Positions 1 to 8,465 of a stretch of 36,508 bases of DNA are shown piece by piece. The translations under genes were made by a program, and so were the position numbers. Under the pieces are notes generated by a model. That model ran no database searches and was not told the DNA's origin. It was given only the letters and a program-made list of their open reading frames with translations. Origin of the DNA: Aquidulcibacter sp. (GTDB lineage: Bacteria > Pseudomonadota > Alphaproteobacteria > Caulobacterales > Aquidulcibacteraceae); contig NZ_JADCBK010000130.1 in assembly GCF_020253525.1 (NCBI RefSeq), positions 1-36,508 of the forward strand, written 5' to 3'. The first letter of the stretch is position 1; the number at the start of each line of letters is the position of its first letter.

Positions 1-878
1 CCTTGCAGCAAGCGCAACATCGGTGTTGCTGCGGCCATATCGGCCCCGATCTCAGCAAAGGCGCGGCTCTGTGCGCTTGTCGGCTGATAGGGCAAGGCAG
101 CTACAAGCGCGTCTGTATAGGCTCCTGTACCAAGAATGGCGCGGCCCGGTGTCCGTCGTCTGGCTGCCCCCGATAGCTGGAGGGCAATCTGGCGGGCAAA
201 TAGTTCGTCATAGGCCAGTCTGCGGCGTGCCGGTGTGCTAGGCAGGATTTCATCCTCGCCATCGGGGGCATGGGCGCGCATCAGGGCCGCGCCAAAGCTT
301 TGCCAGCCTTCGCGCGCCACCAGCGCTGGATCGGCCCATTCGGCAAGGCCCTCGGCCTTTTGGGCCGCAGCGGCACAAATGCGTGCTAAGGTGCGATGAG
401 AGAGGCCGGCAACGCTGCGATAAACGGGCTCAAACACCACGCTCAAATCGGGATCATCCAGATTGAGAATACGCGAGGGATGGATCATCTGCCGCTCGCC
501 ATAGCGCTCGCTGACTTCGCCCGACACCACACGCATCGCCCCTTCGGGCAAGCGCTCTGCCAAATAGCGCGCATTGGGCTTGAAAAAGAGGAGCGACAAA
601 AAGCCTGTATCGTCCGACACTTGGACTTTATAGGGCCGGCCCATGCCACCGGGTTGATGGCGCTCTACCATCACTTCTAACGTGCATAGCCGCCCTAATT
701 CAGCTTCGTGTATCTTTGGCCGATAGCGCCGGTCGACCAGCCCCGTCGGCAGATGAAACGCCAGATCACGGACCAACTCACCCCCCGCCGCTTTGGCCGC
801 CAAAGGCGCAATCTTCGGCCCTACGCCTGGTAGGGTCGTTAAAGGAGCAAAGAGGGCAAACAGGCTTTCAGGACGCAT
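1..878 (-). CDS. recG: ATP-dependent DNA helicase RecG, N-terminal part (cut by window edge)
   Basis: RecG remodels stalled replication forks and Holliday junctions by branch migration in the cytoplasm. The visible 292 codons begin at ATG 878 and stay open to the window edge. Residues 16-22 read LPGVGPK, typical of the RecG N-terminal wedge region, followed by the fork-binding OB fold (HLPTGLVDRRY). The last visible residues, PMLRLLQ, directly precede the Walker A motif in RecG proteins, so the helicase core lies outside the window. The gene starts 35 bp downstream of tesB on the same strand and is probably co-transcribed with it. Identification rests on motif order; only the truncation limits certainty. 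Confidence 0.93.
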   Translation of the reverse strand, partial: MRPESLFALFAPLTTLPGVGPKIAPLAAKAAGGELVRDLAFHLPTGLVDRRYRPKIHEAELGRLCTLEVMVERHQPGGMGRPYKVQVSDDTGFLSLLFFKPNARYLAERLPEGAMRVVSGEVSERYGERQMIHPSRILNLDDPDLSVVFEPVYRSVAGLSHRTLARICAAAAQKAEGLAEWADPALVAREGWQSFGAALMRAHAPDGEDEILPSTPARRRLAYDELFARQIALQLSGAARRRTPGRAILGTGAYTDALVAALPYQPTSAQSRAFAEIGADMAAATPMLRLLQ

Positions 879-913
879 GATGCCCTATGTTTAGCCGAGC
901 TTGGGTCGTCGCG

Positions 914-1810
914 TCACGCGCCACTTTTGGCTTTCATCACCCGGATCAAGCCTTCTTGCGCGACACTGGCTACTAAGCGCCCATCGCGGGTGAAGATTTT
1001 GCCGCGGTTCATGCCACGCCCGCGCCCAGCCCATGGGCTGTCGGTGCAGTAAAGCAGCCAGTCATCGGCACGGAAATCATCGTGAATCCAAACGGCATGA
1101 TCAAGGCTTGCCGTCATCAACTCGCCCCGCATCCAGCTAAGCCCGTGTGGGCGGGCGCAGGTGCCCAGAAGCTGCATGTCGGTCGCATAGGCCAGTACCG
1201 CCCGGTGTATCTGCGGATCATCGCCCATAGGGGCCACAGCCCGGAACCAGGAGTTTTGAACTGGCGGCAGTTTTTCCGCCTTAAGCCAAGCGGCGGGGTC
1301 GAGCGAGCGAAACTCAATCGGACGTGGCGTCATGAAGAAGGGGCGGAATTTCTCGGGCACCAGATCAATCGATTTCTGCCGCCATTCCATTTCAGACGGT
1401 AAAGAATCCGGGTCTGGCATGTCGGGCATTGTGTCTTGGTGGCTGAGACCGGGCTCCAGCTTGTGGAAAGACGCCGCCATATTCAAGATCGGCACGCCCT
1501 GCTGTTGGGCAATCACACGGCGGGTCGAGAAACTGCCACCATCATAATCACGCACAACGCGGTAAACCACAGGGAAATCCTCATTCCCCGGCCGCATGAA
1601 ATAGGCATGCAACGAGTGGGGCAAGCGGTCGGTATCGGTCGATTTACATGCCGCCATCAAAGCTTGGGCAATGACTTGGCCGCCAAACACACGACCCCGG
1701 CCGCCATCCTTGCGCGCGCCGCGATACAGGTCGGTGTCGAGCGTCTCAACATCCAACAAAGTGGTAAGGCCATGGATCAACTGTTCGGGGGAGGGATTTT
1801 GCTCAGTCAT
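914..1810 (-). CDS. tesB: Acyl-CoA thioesterase II
   Basis: Hydrolyses acyl-CoA to free fatty acid and CoA in the cytoplasm. The 298 residues match the family's usual length of about 290 and its double hot-dog layout. The first hot dog contains GRVFGGQVIAQAL (near residues 39-51). The second contains SLDHAVWIH, with the expected catalytic Asp at D237, and VASVAQEG with Q285. The third member of the E. coli TesB triad, a Thr, falls in the segment DSPWAG; by my alignment that position is Pro with Ser258 just before it, so a Ser may do the job. The gene lies upstream of recG in the same direction. It starts at ATG 1810, in a divergent intergenic region. Confidence 0.95.
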   Translation of the reverse strand: MTEQNPSPEQLIHGLTTLLDVETLDTDLYRGARKDGGRGRVFGGQVIAQALMAACKSTDTDRLPHSLHAYFMRPGNEDFPVVYRVVRDYDGGSFSTRRVIAQQQGVPILNMAASFHKLEPGLSHQDTMPDMPDPDSLPSEMEWRQKSIDLVPEKFRPFFMTPRPIEFRSLDPAAWLKAEKLPPVQNSWFRAVAPMGDDPQIHRAVLAYATDMQLLGTCARPHGLSWMRGELMTASLDHAVWIHDDFRADDWLLYCTDSPWAGRGRGMNRGKIFTRDGRLVASVAQEGLIRVMKAKSGA

Positions 1811-2029
1811 GCTGTCCAGTTAGGACAATTGCGCCCGTGGGGGAAGTTCGCAAGTGCAGGTGATGGGGGTTGCTTCTCGCCAAAGCCCCTCTTTCCAAAA
1901 GCGAGGGAGGCGGCCGATCTGGCAGTTTATGCGCAAGACGAATTGTTGATCGACTTTACGGCTAGCAAAGCTTGGCCTGAAGCCGTTCCAAGCTATCTTG
2001 GGCAAGCCACAGACCTACGATCACTTCCC

Positions 2030-2058
2030 TTGACCTAGCCGCCTTCCGACGATGGTAT
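2030..2058 (+). promoter_or_regulatory. Weak candidate promoter in the tesB / alkyltransferase-like intergenic region
   Basis: TTGACC (2030-2035) is followed after 17 bp by TGGTAT (2053-2058), a fair -35 and a poor -10. It points toward the small plus-strand gene starting at 2093 or 2123. The surrounding gap (1811-2092) shows no convincing coding potential on either strand and no strong hairpin. Low confidence. Confidence 0.22.
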
Positions 2059-2092
2059 TGGCGCTTTCAATAAGCCACCCAGAGCCCTTCCT

Positions 2093-2446
2093 TTGCCCAA
2101 GCCCTCCCCCGCCTTTCAAGCCATGAAGCGTGCCCTGTTAGAGCAGCTATCGGCCATTCCACGTGGTAAGATTGTCAAGCTCGACCAAATGGCGGTTGCG
2201 ATGAATATACCTGCGCGCCATGTCGCCTATATGGTGTCGCAATTGAGTGAAGCAGAGCGGGAAATGGTGCCATGGCATCGGCTGGTGCCCTCTGGCTGCA
2301 CATTTCCGGCCGAGGCCAAAAGGTCGCCCCGGCAAATTGAGCAGTTGCGGCTGTTAGCGCTGGAAGGGGTTAGCGACCTTCCTGCCCATATAATCCCACC
2401 ACCCTTTGACTATTCATCCGTCTTTTGGGCTGATGAGGGTTTGTAG
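2093..2446 (+). CDS. MGMT-fold alkyltransferase-like (ATL) DNA-binding protein
   Basis: Resembles the DNA-binding domain of O6-alkylguanine-DNA alkyltransferase. In true MGMT the active site is PCHR; here residues 60-63 are PWHR, with Trp in place of the alkyl-acceptor Cys, the hallmark of ATL proteins. ATL proteins bind alkylated guanine without repairing it and hand it to nucleotide excision repair. The helix-turn-helix-like part (KLDQMAVAMNIPARHVAYMVSQL) is near residues 29-51, and the wing starts at SG after HRLVP. At 117 residues it matches ATL size. The annotated start is TTG 2093; ATG 2123 is a plausible alternative that keeps the whole domain. The 3' end overlaps the convergent rarA gene by 33 bp. 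Confidence 0.8.
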   Translation: MPKPSPAFQAMKRALLEQLSAIPRGKIVKLDQMAVAMNIPARHVAYMVSQLSEAEREMVPWHRLVPSGCTFPAEAKRSPRQIEQLRLLALEGVSDLPAHIIPPPFDYSSVFWADEGL

Positions 2447-3733
2447 GCGCAGCGCGCGCCAGCCCTCAAGCTTCTCGACAATGCGCGCCTCTGCGCCATT
2501 GTCAGTCGGCTGGTAAAGGTCTTGCGGGCCCATGCGGTCTGGGAAGCCAGATAGGCCTGACACGCCGCCTGGCGCATCTGGATCATAGACATAGCCCGCC
2601 CCATAACCCTGTTCCTTCATCAGCGACGTGGGGGCATTCAAAAAGCGGGCTGGTGGGGGTTCAGAGCCTGTTTGAGCTGCCAAGGCTTGCGCCTTCTTGA
2701 AGGCGACATAGGCAGCATTGGATTTAGGCGCACATGCCAGATGCAAGGTGGCTTGGGCCAGCGCCAACTCCCCCTCGGGCGAGCCCAAAAACTCAAACGC
2801 GTCACGGGCAGCAATAGTGACTCGCAAGGCGGTGGGATCGGCAAGGCCAATATCTTCACTGGCCATGCGCACCAAGCGGCGGGCGATGAAGAGCGGGTTC
2901 TCGCCCCCATGCAGCATACGCGCCAACCAATAAAGCGCCGCATCGGGATCACTGGCGCGGACCGACTTATGCAAGGCCGAGATCAGATTATAATGCTCGT
3001 CCTTATTCTTGTCATAGGCCGGGGCGCGGCGCTGTAAAAATTGGCTGAGACCTGCGCGATCAAAGGGCTGGTCAAAGGCTGCTTGGAACACTTCTTCCAA
3101 TAGGGTCAAAAAATGACGGCCATCGCCGTCGGCAAAGTCCATCAGCGTCTGTCTCGCTTGAGCGTCCAACGGGGCCGGACGGCCATAATGGGCCTCTGCG
3201 CGGGCCAGCAATGTTTCAAGACCTGCATCTTCCAACCGCTTGAGCACAAAGACCCGGGCGCGAGACAAAAGCGCGCCATTGATCTCAAAGCTGGGGTTTT
3301 CGGTCGTAGCCCCGACCAAGGTCACGGTGCCAGCCTCCACATAGGGCAGAAAGCCATCTTGCTGGGCGCGGTTAAAGCGGTGGATCTCGTCGACAAATAG
3401 CAAAGTGCCACGCCCGGTGGCACGTAATTGGGCGGCAGCCTCAAAGGCTTTTCGCAAATCCGCAACGCCTGAAAAGACCGCTGAGATCGAGGTGAAGGCA
3501 AGGTCTGAGGCATCAGCCAATAGCCGCGCAAGGCTGGTTTTGCCGACACCGGGTGGCCCCCACAGGATCATGCTGGACAGCCGCTTTTGCGCCACCATAC
3601 GGCCAATCGCGCCATCTGGGGCCAACAAATGATCTTGGCCGACAATGTCGGCAAGGCTTGTCGGGCGCAGCACATCGGCCAGGGGCCGGTTTAAGCCTGC
3701 TTCCAGTCCCGAGGCCGCAAACAAATCACTCAC
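2414..3733 (-). CDS. rarA: Replication-associated recombination protein A (MgsA/WRNIP1 family AAA+ ATPase)
   Basis: A clamp-loader-like AAA+ ATPase acting at stalled forks and gaps. The 439 residues are the family's usual length. Residues 59-67 form the Walker A (GPPGVGKTS) and residues 111-118 the Walker B with DEIH. [10 protein letters not shown] is the sensor 1 region, and [12 protein letters not shown] is the Arg-finger stretch typical of RarA. The C-terminal half has the conserved [29 protein letters not shown]-like tetramerisation/lid segment. Its start codon overlaps the stop of the upstream protease gene by 4 bp (3730-3733), implying translational coupling. Confidence 0.97.
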   Translation of the reverse strand: [439 protein letters not shown]

Positions 3734-5196
3734 AAGAACAGAACCGCCGTGATTTGCTTATCGCCGCGCTGGATCGTGACCCTGCCCTGCTGCCCTCCAC
3801 GGAGGCGGTTTGCGAGGTCTTGCGTCGATTGGATCGGATCCTCATTGATTTGCAGGATGAGATCGCCGGGGCGAAGACCAGCCCGCGCCCCTTCCCTCGC
3901 CCCATCAACCGAGGTGACAATCGCGCCCTTGGTAAAGGGGTCAATCCCTTGTTCTTCGGCCAAGGCCGGCGTCAGGGTTGCCACGCTCACACCATCAAAG
4001 CTATGCCGCCCTGAAAGAAGGCGCGGGGTTTGGGCTTCGCCCGGAGGCGCAGACAGCCTGCCACGGCTGGTACGAACTTGGCCTTGACGTTGGAAGGTAA
4101 ACTCCACCATCTCGCCGGGTTTGCGGGTCGCAGCTTGATATTTAAGGCCGGAATCATCGGCCACTTGGGTGCCCGCAAAGGCTGTAATCACATCGCCACG
4201 GCGTAGGCCCGCCTCAGCCCCGGCAGAGCCTGGATAAACGTCGGTCACCAAAATGCCACCCGGGCGGCTTAGCCCCAGCGATCTGGCCACTTCAGCGTCG
4301 ACATTCTGCCCCTTAATGCCCGTCCACGCGCGAATGACCTTACCATCTGTCACAGCACCATCCACAACGCGCTTGACCATCTCGGCAGGAATGGCAAAGC
4401 CCACACCCGCTGACGTGCCCGAGCGGGAAAAAATCGCGGTGTTCACGCCAACCAAATCGCCATTCATATCCACCAGGGCACCGCCCGAATTTCCCGGATT
4501 GATCGAGGCATCGGTCTGGATGAAGAAACTATAGTCGGTAATGCCCACATCTGTGCGCGCAAGGGCTGAGATGATGCCGCCTGTCACCGTCTGGCCAACG
4601 CCAAATGGATTACCAATGGCCAAGACCTGATCGCCTACTTGGGCATTGCTGGTATCGGCAAAGCGCAGCGCCGTCAGTCGTTCGCCTTTGGTATCGATGC
4701 GCAGCACTGCAAGGTCGGTCCGGGGATCTGTGAGGACAATTTGGGCCGGAAACTCGCGCCGATCGCCCAATACGACAACCAATTCTGTTGCCCCTTCGAC
4801 CACGTGATTATTGGTGACGATGATGCCATCATCACGCACGACAACGCCCGAACCCTGGCTCTGGCTCGCCCGGTCTGGCATGCGGAAAGCGCCACCAAAG
4901 AAGTCAATGGCTACACGGCCCCTTTGAATGGAGCGCGCATAGACATTGACGACCGCTGAAGAAGAGCGCCGCACAATCGGTGCGTAAGAGGCAATGGCAT
5001 CGGCCCGCGTCGCAGGGACGATGCGCGGCTGTGCGGGTGCACTGGCGATGGGTTGGGCGGCAGCAGGGGCTGGGCTTTGGCTTCCCGCGACTTGGGCGAT
5101 CAAGGGCACGCCCGTAGCCAAGCCAGCGCCCAAAGCTGAAGCGGCGATTAATTTCAACATGCCGACCCGGCCTCCATTGGATGTCTGTTTGCTCAT
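3730..5196 (-). CDS. Do family periplasmic serine endoprotease (DegP/DegQ/MucD type)
   Basis: Envelope quality-control protease and chaperone. The 488 residues begin with a hydrophobic segment (about 13-35) that acts as a signal peptide or anchor, then an Ala/Pro-rich linker. The trypsin-like domain follows with the triad H131 (TNNHVV), D161 (RTDLAVL) and S237 (NPGNSGGA). Two PDZ domains come next: the first near residues 295-380 (GILVTDVYPGSAGAEAGL), the second near 400-485 (GAREGARAGLRPGDLIL). Two PDZ domains argue for DegP/DegQ/MucD rather than DegS. Stop and start overlap rarA by 4 bp. The exact paralogue name cannot be decided here. Confidence 0.95.
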   Translation of the reverse strand: MSKQTSNGGRVGMLKLIAASALGAGLATGVPLIAQVAGSQSPAPAAAQPIASAPAQPRIVPATRADAIASYAPIVRRSSSAVVNVYARSIQRGRVAIDFFGGAFRMPDRASQSQGSGVVVRDDGIIVTNNHVVEGATELVVVLGDRREFPAQIVLTDPRTDLAVLRIDTKGERLTALRFADTSNAQVGDQVLAIGNPFGVGQTVTGGIISALARTDVGITDYSFFIQTDASINPGNSGGALVDMNGDLVGVNTAIFSRSGTSAGVGFAIPAEMVKRVVDGAVTDGKVIRAWTGIKGQNVDAEVARSLGLSRPGGILVTDVYPGSAGAEAGLRRGDVITAFAGTQVADDSGLKYQAATRKPGEMVEFTFQRQGQVRTSRGRLSAPPGEAQTPRLLSGRHSFDGVSVATLTPALAEEQGIDPFTKGAIVTSVDGAREGARAGLRPGDLILQINEDPIQSTQDLANRLRGGQQGRVTIQRGDKQITAVLFL

Positions 5197-5281
5197 GGCT
5201 GTTATGAAGGCACCCTTACTATGAACCGCAAGTGGCTCAATTGTGACAAATCAGTCAGACAAGGCAAGGGCCACGCAGATG

Positions 5282-5821
5282 TTACATCGGCAAATCGCGC
5301 CATTGCCCCGGTGCAAGATCGCCCAAGGACCACGCGCCAATTTTCACGCGCACCAGACGCAGGGTGGGATGGCCAATCGCCGCCGTCATACGGCGCACCT
5401 GCCGATTACGCCCTTCGCGGATGGTAAGACGGATCCAGCTGTCAGGAATGCTTTTGCGGACGCGGATGGGTGGATTGCGCGGCCATAGACCTGGATCCTC
5501 AAGGCGCGCAACGTCTGCAGGCCGGGTTAGCCCATCATTCAACATCACCCCTTTGGTAAGGCTTGCCAAAGCTTCGTCTGACGGGATGCCCTCGACCTGC
5601 ACATAATAGGTCTTGGGCAGTTTGAACGCCGGATCAGCTATCCGTGCCTGCAGCTTGCCATCATCGGTCAAAAGTAAGAGGCCCTCACTATCGCGGTCGA
5701 GGCGGCCGGCGGGATAGACGCGCGGCACGTCCATAAAATCCGCCAAAGTCTGCCGCCCCTCCCCACCCGAAAACTGGCACAAGACGTCATAGGGTTTGTT
5801 GAACAGGATAAGGCGCGGCAT
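5282..5821 (-). CDS. rluE: RluE-type 23S rRNA pseudouridine synthase (RsuA family)
   Basis: Isomerises a uridine in 23S rRNA; E. coli RluE modifies U2457. The protein starts directly with the catalytic fold and lacks an S4 domain, as RluE does. Residues 37-47 ([12 protein letters not shown]) hold the catalytic Asp42 in GRLD, followed by LLLLTDDG. A second motif, GRNRQVRRM, lies in the C-terminal part. I chose ATG 5821 (179 residues), because the longer reading begins at TTG 5842 and adds seven residues that look unlike the family. A TATAAT box sits six bases upstream of this ATG. The downstream protease gene is 85 bp away. The RluE assignment within the family is likely but not proven. Confidence 0.88.
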   Translation of the reverse strand: MPRLILFNKPYDVLCQFSGGEGRQTLADFMDVPRVYPAGRLDRDSEGLLLLTDDGKLQARIADPAFKLPKTYYVQVEGIPSDEALASLTKGVMLNDGLTRPADVARLEDPGLWPRNPPIRVRKSIPDSWIRLTIREGRNRQVRRMTAAIGHPTLRLVRVKIGAWSLGDLAPGQWRDLPM

Positions 5822-5827
5822 AGCGGG

Positions 5828-5833
5828 ATTATA
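5828..5833 (-). promoter_or_regulatory. TATAAT box immediately upstream of the rluE ATG
   Basis: A perfect TATAAT ends six bases before ATG 5821, which would place the transcription start at or beside the A of the start codon (a leaderless message). No good -35 lies 16-18 bp upstream, so it may be weak or chance. Confidence 0.3.
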
Positions 5834-5898
5834 GGGTGGCAATACGCCGAAAGGATAGTGTCATGCGCTTATATGAATATCCTATTCCCAAGCCCCCA

Positions 5899-6525
5899 CT
5901 AAGCGGGTCTTCCCAAGGCCACCCACTCCTCCATCGCACTGATGAATTCAATAGTTGGATAGGATCTGATGTCTTCCTCTGAAGAGCCTCGTTGAAGCTC
6001 TCGCTCATAATACCATTGCTGAAAAGATGCATAATCCGCAATTATTCGAGCGGGGCCTTTTGGAGTGGCACGGGCGGCATGCACCATCCAATTTCGAACC
6101 TGCCTTATGGTCGTATCATAATTGCCGTCATGGGCTAAGACGTCCCAACCCGCAATGTCAGACAAGGCCTTCTTTGTATCATATGCCGTATGTTCGAGAA
6201 CGAGGATTGCCTTTGTTTTCAGGGGGCCATCGCCAAACCGACGCGCACCAAAATCCATGCCGAGTTCGAACGGCATGTTCATTCTGAAATACGCCTCAGG
6301 ATCACTAGTTTTGCATTTGCTTAGATCATGAATACCGAACTTAGAGCTGTTGATAAGCGTGGTTATTCGTTCCAGCCTCGGCGTTGAATGATCTGCGGTC
6401 TCGGGGGCAAGACGGGGATAGAAGCCAAGATCTACAACGCAGAACGCGATGGCGTGAAGGAGAGGAGAGAATTCTTGATCAAACGCACAATTAATGCAAA
6501 CGGATGTTTCAAAAGTTGCCGCCAT
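5899..6525 (-). CDS. Uncharacterised protein, possible TIR/nucleoside-deoxyribosyltransferase-like fold
   Basis: No named function is recognised. The 208 residues start with a beta strand and acidic turn (residues 9-18, VCINCAFDQE), then a helix and a second strand (DLGFYPRLA). A GIHDLS strand follows at 64-69, then NMPFELGMDFGAR at 83-95. The FELG glutamate (E87) sits where deoxyribosyltransferases and some TIR-like NADases carry a catalytic Glu, hence the inferred fold. The C-terminal third is helical and hydrophilic. It lies 2 bp downstream of the DUF2188 gene and is surely co-expressed with it. Base composition is unlike the neighbours: 6001-6060 has 26 G+C of 60 and 6301-6360 has 22 of 60, against 41 of 60 at 5041-5100. 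This suggests transfer. A defence or toxin role is inference only. Confidence 0.75.
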   Translation of the reverse strand: MAATFETSVCINCAFDQEFSPLLHAIAFCVVDLGFYPRLAPETADHSTPRLERITTLINSSKFGIHDLSKCKTSDPEAYFRMNMPFELGMDFGARRFGDGPLKTKAILVLEHTAYDTKKALSDIAGWDVLAHDGNYDTTIRQVRNWMVHAARATPKGPARIIADYASFQQWYYERELQRGSSEEDIRSYPTIEFISAMEEWVALGRPA

Positions 6526-6527
6526 GG

Positions 6528-6752
6528 TTAGCCTTTAGGCGGAACTGGATCATTACCGTAGGAATTCCGCTCTCGAATGCGCCCATCCTTGCCATGAATA
6601 TACAATTCGGACCTAAAGGACTTGGCCTTTGCCCTAGCGACTTTTATCGCTTCGTCTTGGGTTGAATGCGTGCTCGATGCCCGCGTCGATCCAGATCGAA
6701 TGACGCGCCATCCATCTTTGCCCGGCACCACATGCTGACTTTTCGTGGACAT
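6528..6752 (-). CDS. DUF2188 domain protein
   Basis: A 74-residue protein that is almost entirely one DUF2188 domain. It opens with QHVVPGKDGWRVIRSGSTRAS, continues with a helix rich in Ala/Lys (DEAIKVARAKAK), then ELYIHGKDGRIRERNSYG and a typical NDPVPPKG ending. The molecular function of DUF2188 is unknown to me. The start ATG 6752 has an excellent ribosome binding site (GGAGGTG, five bases upstream). It is the first gene of a two-gene unit with the possible TIR-like gene. Upstream, 6753-6864 contains a small GATT/AATC inverted repeat (6779-6791) but no clear -35/-10 pair. Confidence 0.85.
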   Translation of the reverse strand: MSTKSQHVVPGKDGWRVIRSGSTRASSTHSTQDEAIKVARAKAKSFRSELYIHGKDGRIRERNSYGNDPVPPKG

Positions 6753-6864
6753 ATCGCCACCTCCGTACCAAAGGTAACTCGATTAGTTAAATCCGTCGAG
6801 CGAGTCTTGCAATAGATGGATTTTGGTGGCCACAGCCAATGCACCGCGCCACTATCCAAAAACA

Positions 6865-6894
6865 AAAAAGCCGCCCCAAACAGGGCGGCTTTTT
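6865..6894. terminator. Intrinsic, probably bidirectional terminator after rplQ
   Basis: AAAAAGCCGCCC (6865-6876) pairs perfectly with GGGCGGCTTTTT (6883-6894) around a CAAACA loop. The seven GC pairs are flanked by A and T tracts, so it can end transcription both ways. Its natural job is ending the ribosomal operon 22 bp past the rplQ stop. It also shields the DUF2188 unit from read-through. Confidence 0.92.
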
Positions 6895-6916
6895 AATTCA
6901 GCAAGAAAGCTAGAGC

Positions 6917-7321
6917 TTATTCGTCGCCAGCAACAGGGCCAGAGTCTTTGCCCTTGGCGCTGACGTCGCGGTCAACAAACTCAATCACGGCGACGGCGGC
7001 ATTGTCACCATGGCGGAAGCCCGCCTTCATGATGCGCAAATAACCACCTGCGCGACCGGCATAGCGTGGGCCGATGACGTCAAACAGCTTCTTAGTTTGG
7101 GTCTCGTCGCGCATGCGCGAAGCAACCAAACGACGCGAAGCCAAGTCACCCTTTTTAGCCAAAGTGACCAAACGCTCCAATACAGGGCGCAATTCCTTTG
7201 CCTTTGGCAAGGTGGTCACGATTTGCTCGTGCTTCACCAAGCTGGCAGCCATGTTGGCGAACATGGCGGTGCGGTGTTCATGTGTCCGGTTCAGTTTCCG
7301 GTGTCCGTGACCGTGGCGCAT
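6917..7321 (-). CDS. rplQ: 50S ribosomal protein L17
   Basis: A 134-residue L17, a large-subunit protein. It opens with [12 protein letters not shown] and [11 protein letters not shown]-like sequence ([25 protein letters not shown]), the family signature, and ends in a short acidic/Gly tail beyond the E. coli length. It is the last gene of the alpha segment, 44 bp after rpoA, with a GGAGA-type ribosome binding site, and is followed by the terminator at 6865-6894. Confidence 0.98.
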   Translation of the reverse strand: MRHGHGHRKLNRTHEHRTAMFANMAASLVKHEQIVTTLPKAKELRPVLERLVTLAKKGDLASRRLVASRMRDETQTKKLFDVIGPRYAGRAGGYLRIMKAGFRHGDNAAVAVIEFVDRDVSAKGKDSGPVAGDE

Positions 7322-7341
7322 TTCTATTTCTCCATCTGGCG

Positions 7342-7355
7342 ACGTCTCGCGACGT
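7342..7355 (-). other. GNRA-loop hairpin in the rpoA-rplQ spacer
   Basis: On the minus strand ACGTC pairs with GACGT around a GCGA tetraloop. Short (5 bp), with no T tract, so it is not a terminator. It may be a processing or protein-binding site. Confidence 0.35.
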
Positions 7356-7365
7356 TGCGTCTTGA

Positions 7366-8385
7366 TTACATTTGGTCTTCGAACTTCTTGGCGAGTTCGT
7401 CGATGTTTTCAGGGGGCCAGTTTGGCGCTTCCATACCCAAATGGAGACCCATTTGCGCGAGGACTTCCTTGATTTCGTTCAAGGACTTGCGGCCGAAGTT
7501 TGGCGTGCGCAACATTTCTGCTTCGGTCTTCTGGATCAGGTCGCCGATATAGATGATGTTGTCGTTCTTCAAGCAGTTTGCCGAACGCACCGACAATTCC
7601 AATTCTTCCACACGCTTCAACAAAGCTGGGTTGAATGGCAATTCTGGGCGGGTTTCTTCGACTTTCTTGGTCTTGGCTTCTTCGAAGTTGATGAAGACGT
7701 CCAATTGGTCCTGAATGATGCGCGCAGCATAAGCAATCGCATCTTCTGGCGTCATGGCACCATTGGTTTCAACTTCCATGACCAAACGATCATAGTCGAG
7801 CACTTGGCCTTCGCGGGTGTTTTCCACCTTATAGGCAACGCGCTTCACCGGGCTGTAGAGCGCGTCAACCGCGATCAGGCCGATTGGCGCATCTTCTGGA
7901 CGGTTTGCATCGGCCGTCACATAGCCCTTGCCGTTTTCAACGGTGAATTCCATGCGGATTTCAGCACCATCGTCCAGCGTGCACAGAACTTGCTCTGGGT
8001 TCAAGATTTCGATGTCGCTACCGGCTTGGATTTCGCCAGCGGTGACTTCACCTGGGCCTTGCGCGCGCAACGTCATGCGCTTTGGGCCGTCTGCGTGCAT
8101 GACCAACGCCACGCCTTTGATGTTCAACACGATGTCGGTCACGTCTTCACGTACACCGGCGATCGAGGAGAACTCATGGACGACGCCATCAATCTGCACC
8201 GAGGTGATGGCCGAACCGCGCAGCGAAGACAAAAGCACGCGACGCAGCGCATTGCCCAAAGTCATCCCGAAACCACGCTCTAATGGCTCTGCGATCAGCT
8301 TGGCTTTCCGCGCTGGATCAAAACCATGTTCAATGACCGTCTTATCTGGGCGGATCAACAGCTTCCAATTTTTTTCGAGCACCAT
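7366..8385 (-). CDS. rpoA: DNA-directed RNA polymerase alpha subunit
   Basis: Assembles RNA polymerase and contacts activators and UP elements. The 339 residues contain the N-terminal dimerisation domain (residues 1 to about 235, with [18 protein letters not shown], the family signature) and the helical C-terminal DNA-contact domain (about 255-325, with [16 protein letters not shown] and [10 protein letters not shown]). An acidic linker separates them. Its 91 bp leader after rpsK holds two hairpins and a TATATA box close to the ATG. Confidence 0.99.
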   Translation of the reverse strand: MVLEKNWKLLIRPDKTVIEHGFDPARKAKLIAEPLERGFGMTLGNALRRVLLSSLRGSAITSVQIDGVVHEFSSIAGVREDVTDIVLNIKGVALVMHADGPKRMTLRAQGPGEVTAGEIQAGSDIEILNPEQVLCTLDDGAEIRMEFTVENGKGYVTADANRPEDAPIGLIAVDALYSPVKRVAYKVENTREGQVLDYDRLVMEVETNGAMTPEDAIAYAARIIQDQLDVFINFEEAKTKKVEETRPELPFNPALLKRVEELELSVRSANCLKNDNIIYIGDLIQKTEAEMLRTPNFGRKSLNEIKEVLAQMGLHLGMEAPNWPPENIDELAKKFEDQM

Positions 8386-8412
8386 GTAATCCTCTATATA
8401 GTCGGGGGCGAA

Positions 8413-8465
8413 ACTTGGTTCGCCAAGTCAATAGTCAACCGAAAGCGGGCCGCGTGGGCCCGCTT
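8413..8465 (-). promoter_or_regulatory. Two hairpins in the rpsK-rpoA spacer
   Basis: Hairpin one (8443-8465) has a 9-bp stem, AAGCGGGCC with GGCCCGCTT, and a five-base loop; only three T follow it on the minus strand. Hairpin two (8413-8428) has a 6-bp stem, ACTTGG with CCAAGT. A weak terminator, an RNase processing site or a translational control site for rpoA are all possible. Confidence 0.5.

Noticed and set aside
1820-2005. A 61-codon minus-strand frame upstream of tesB
   Set aside because: No ribosome binding site or family resemblance; it lies in the divergent intergenic region and looks like chance.
6865-6894. The AT-flanked GC hairpin as a mobile-element end or attachment site
   Set aside because: It is a standard bidirectional intrinsic terminator at the expected place after rplQ; no flanking duplications were seen around the low-GC unit.
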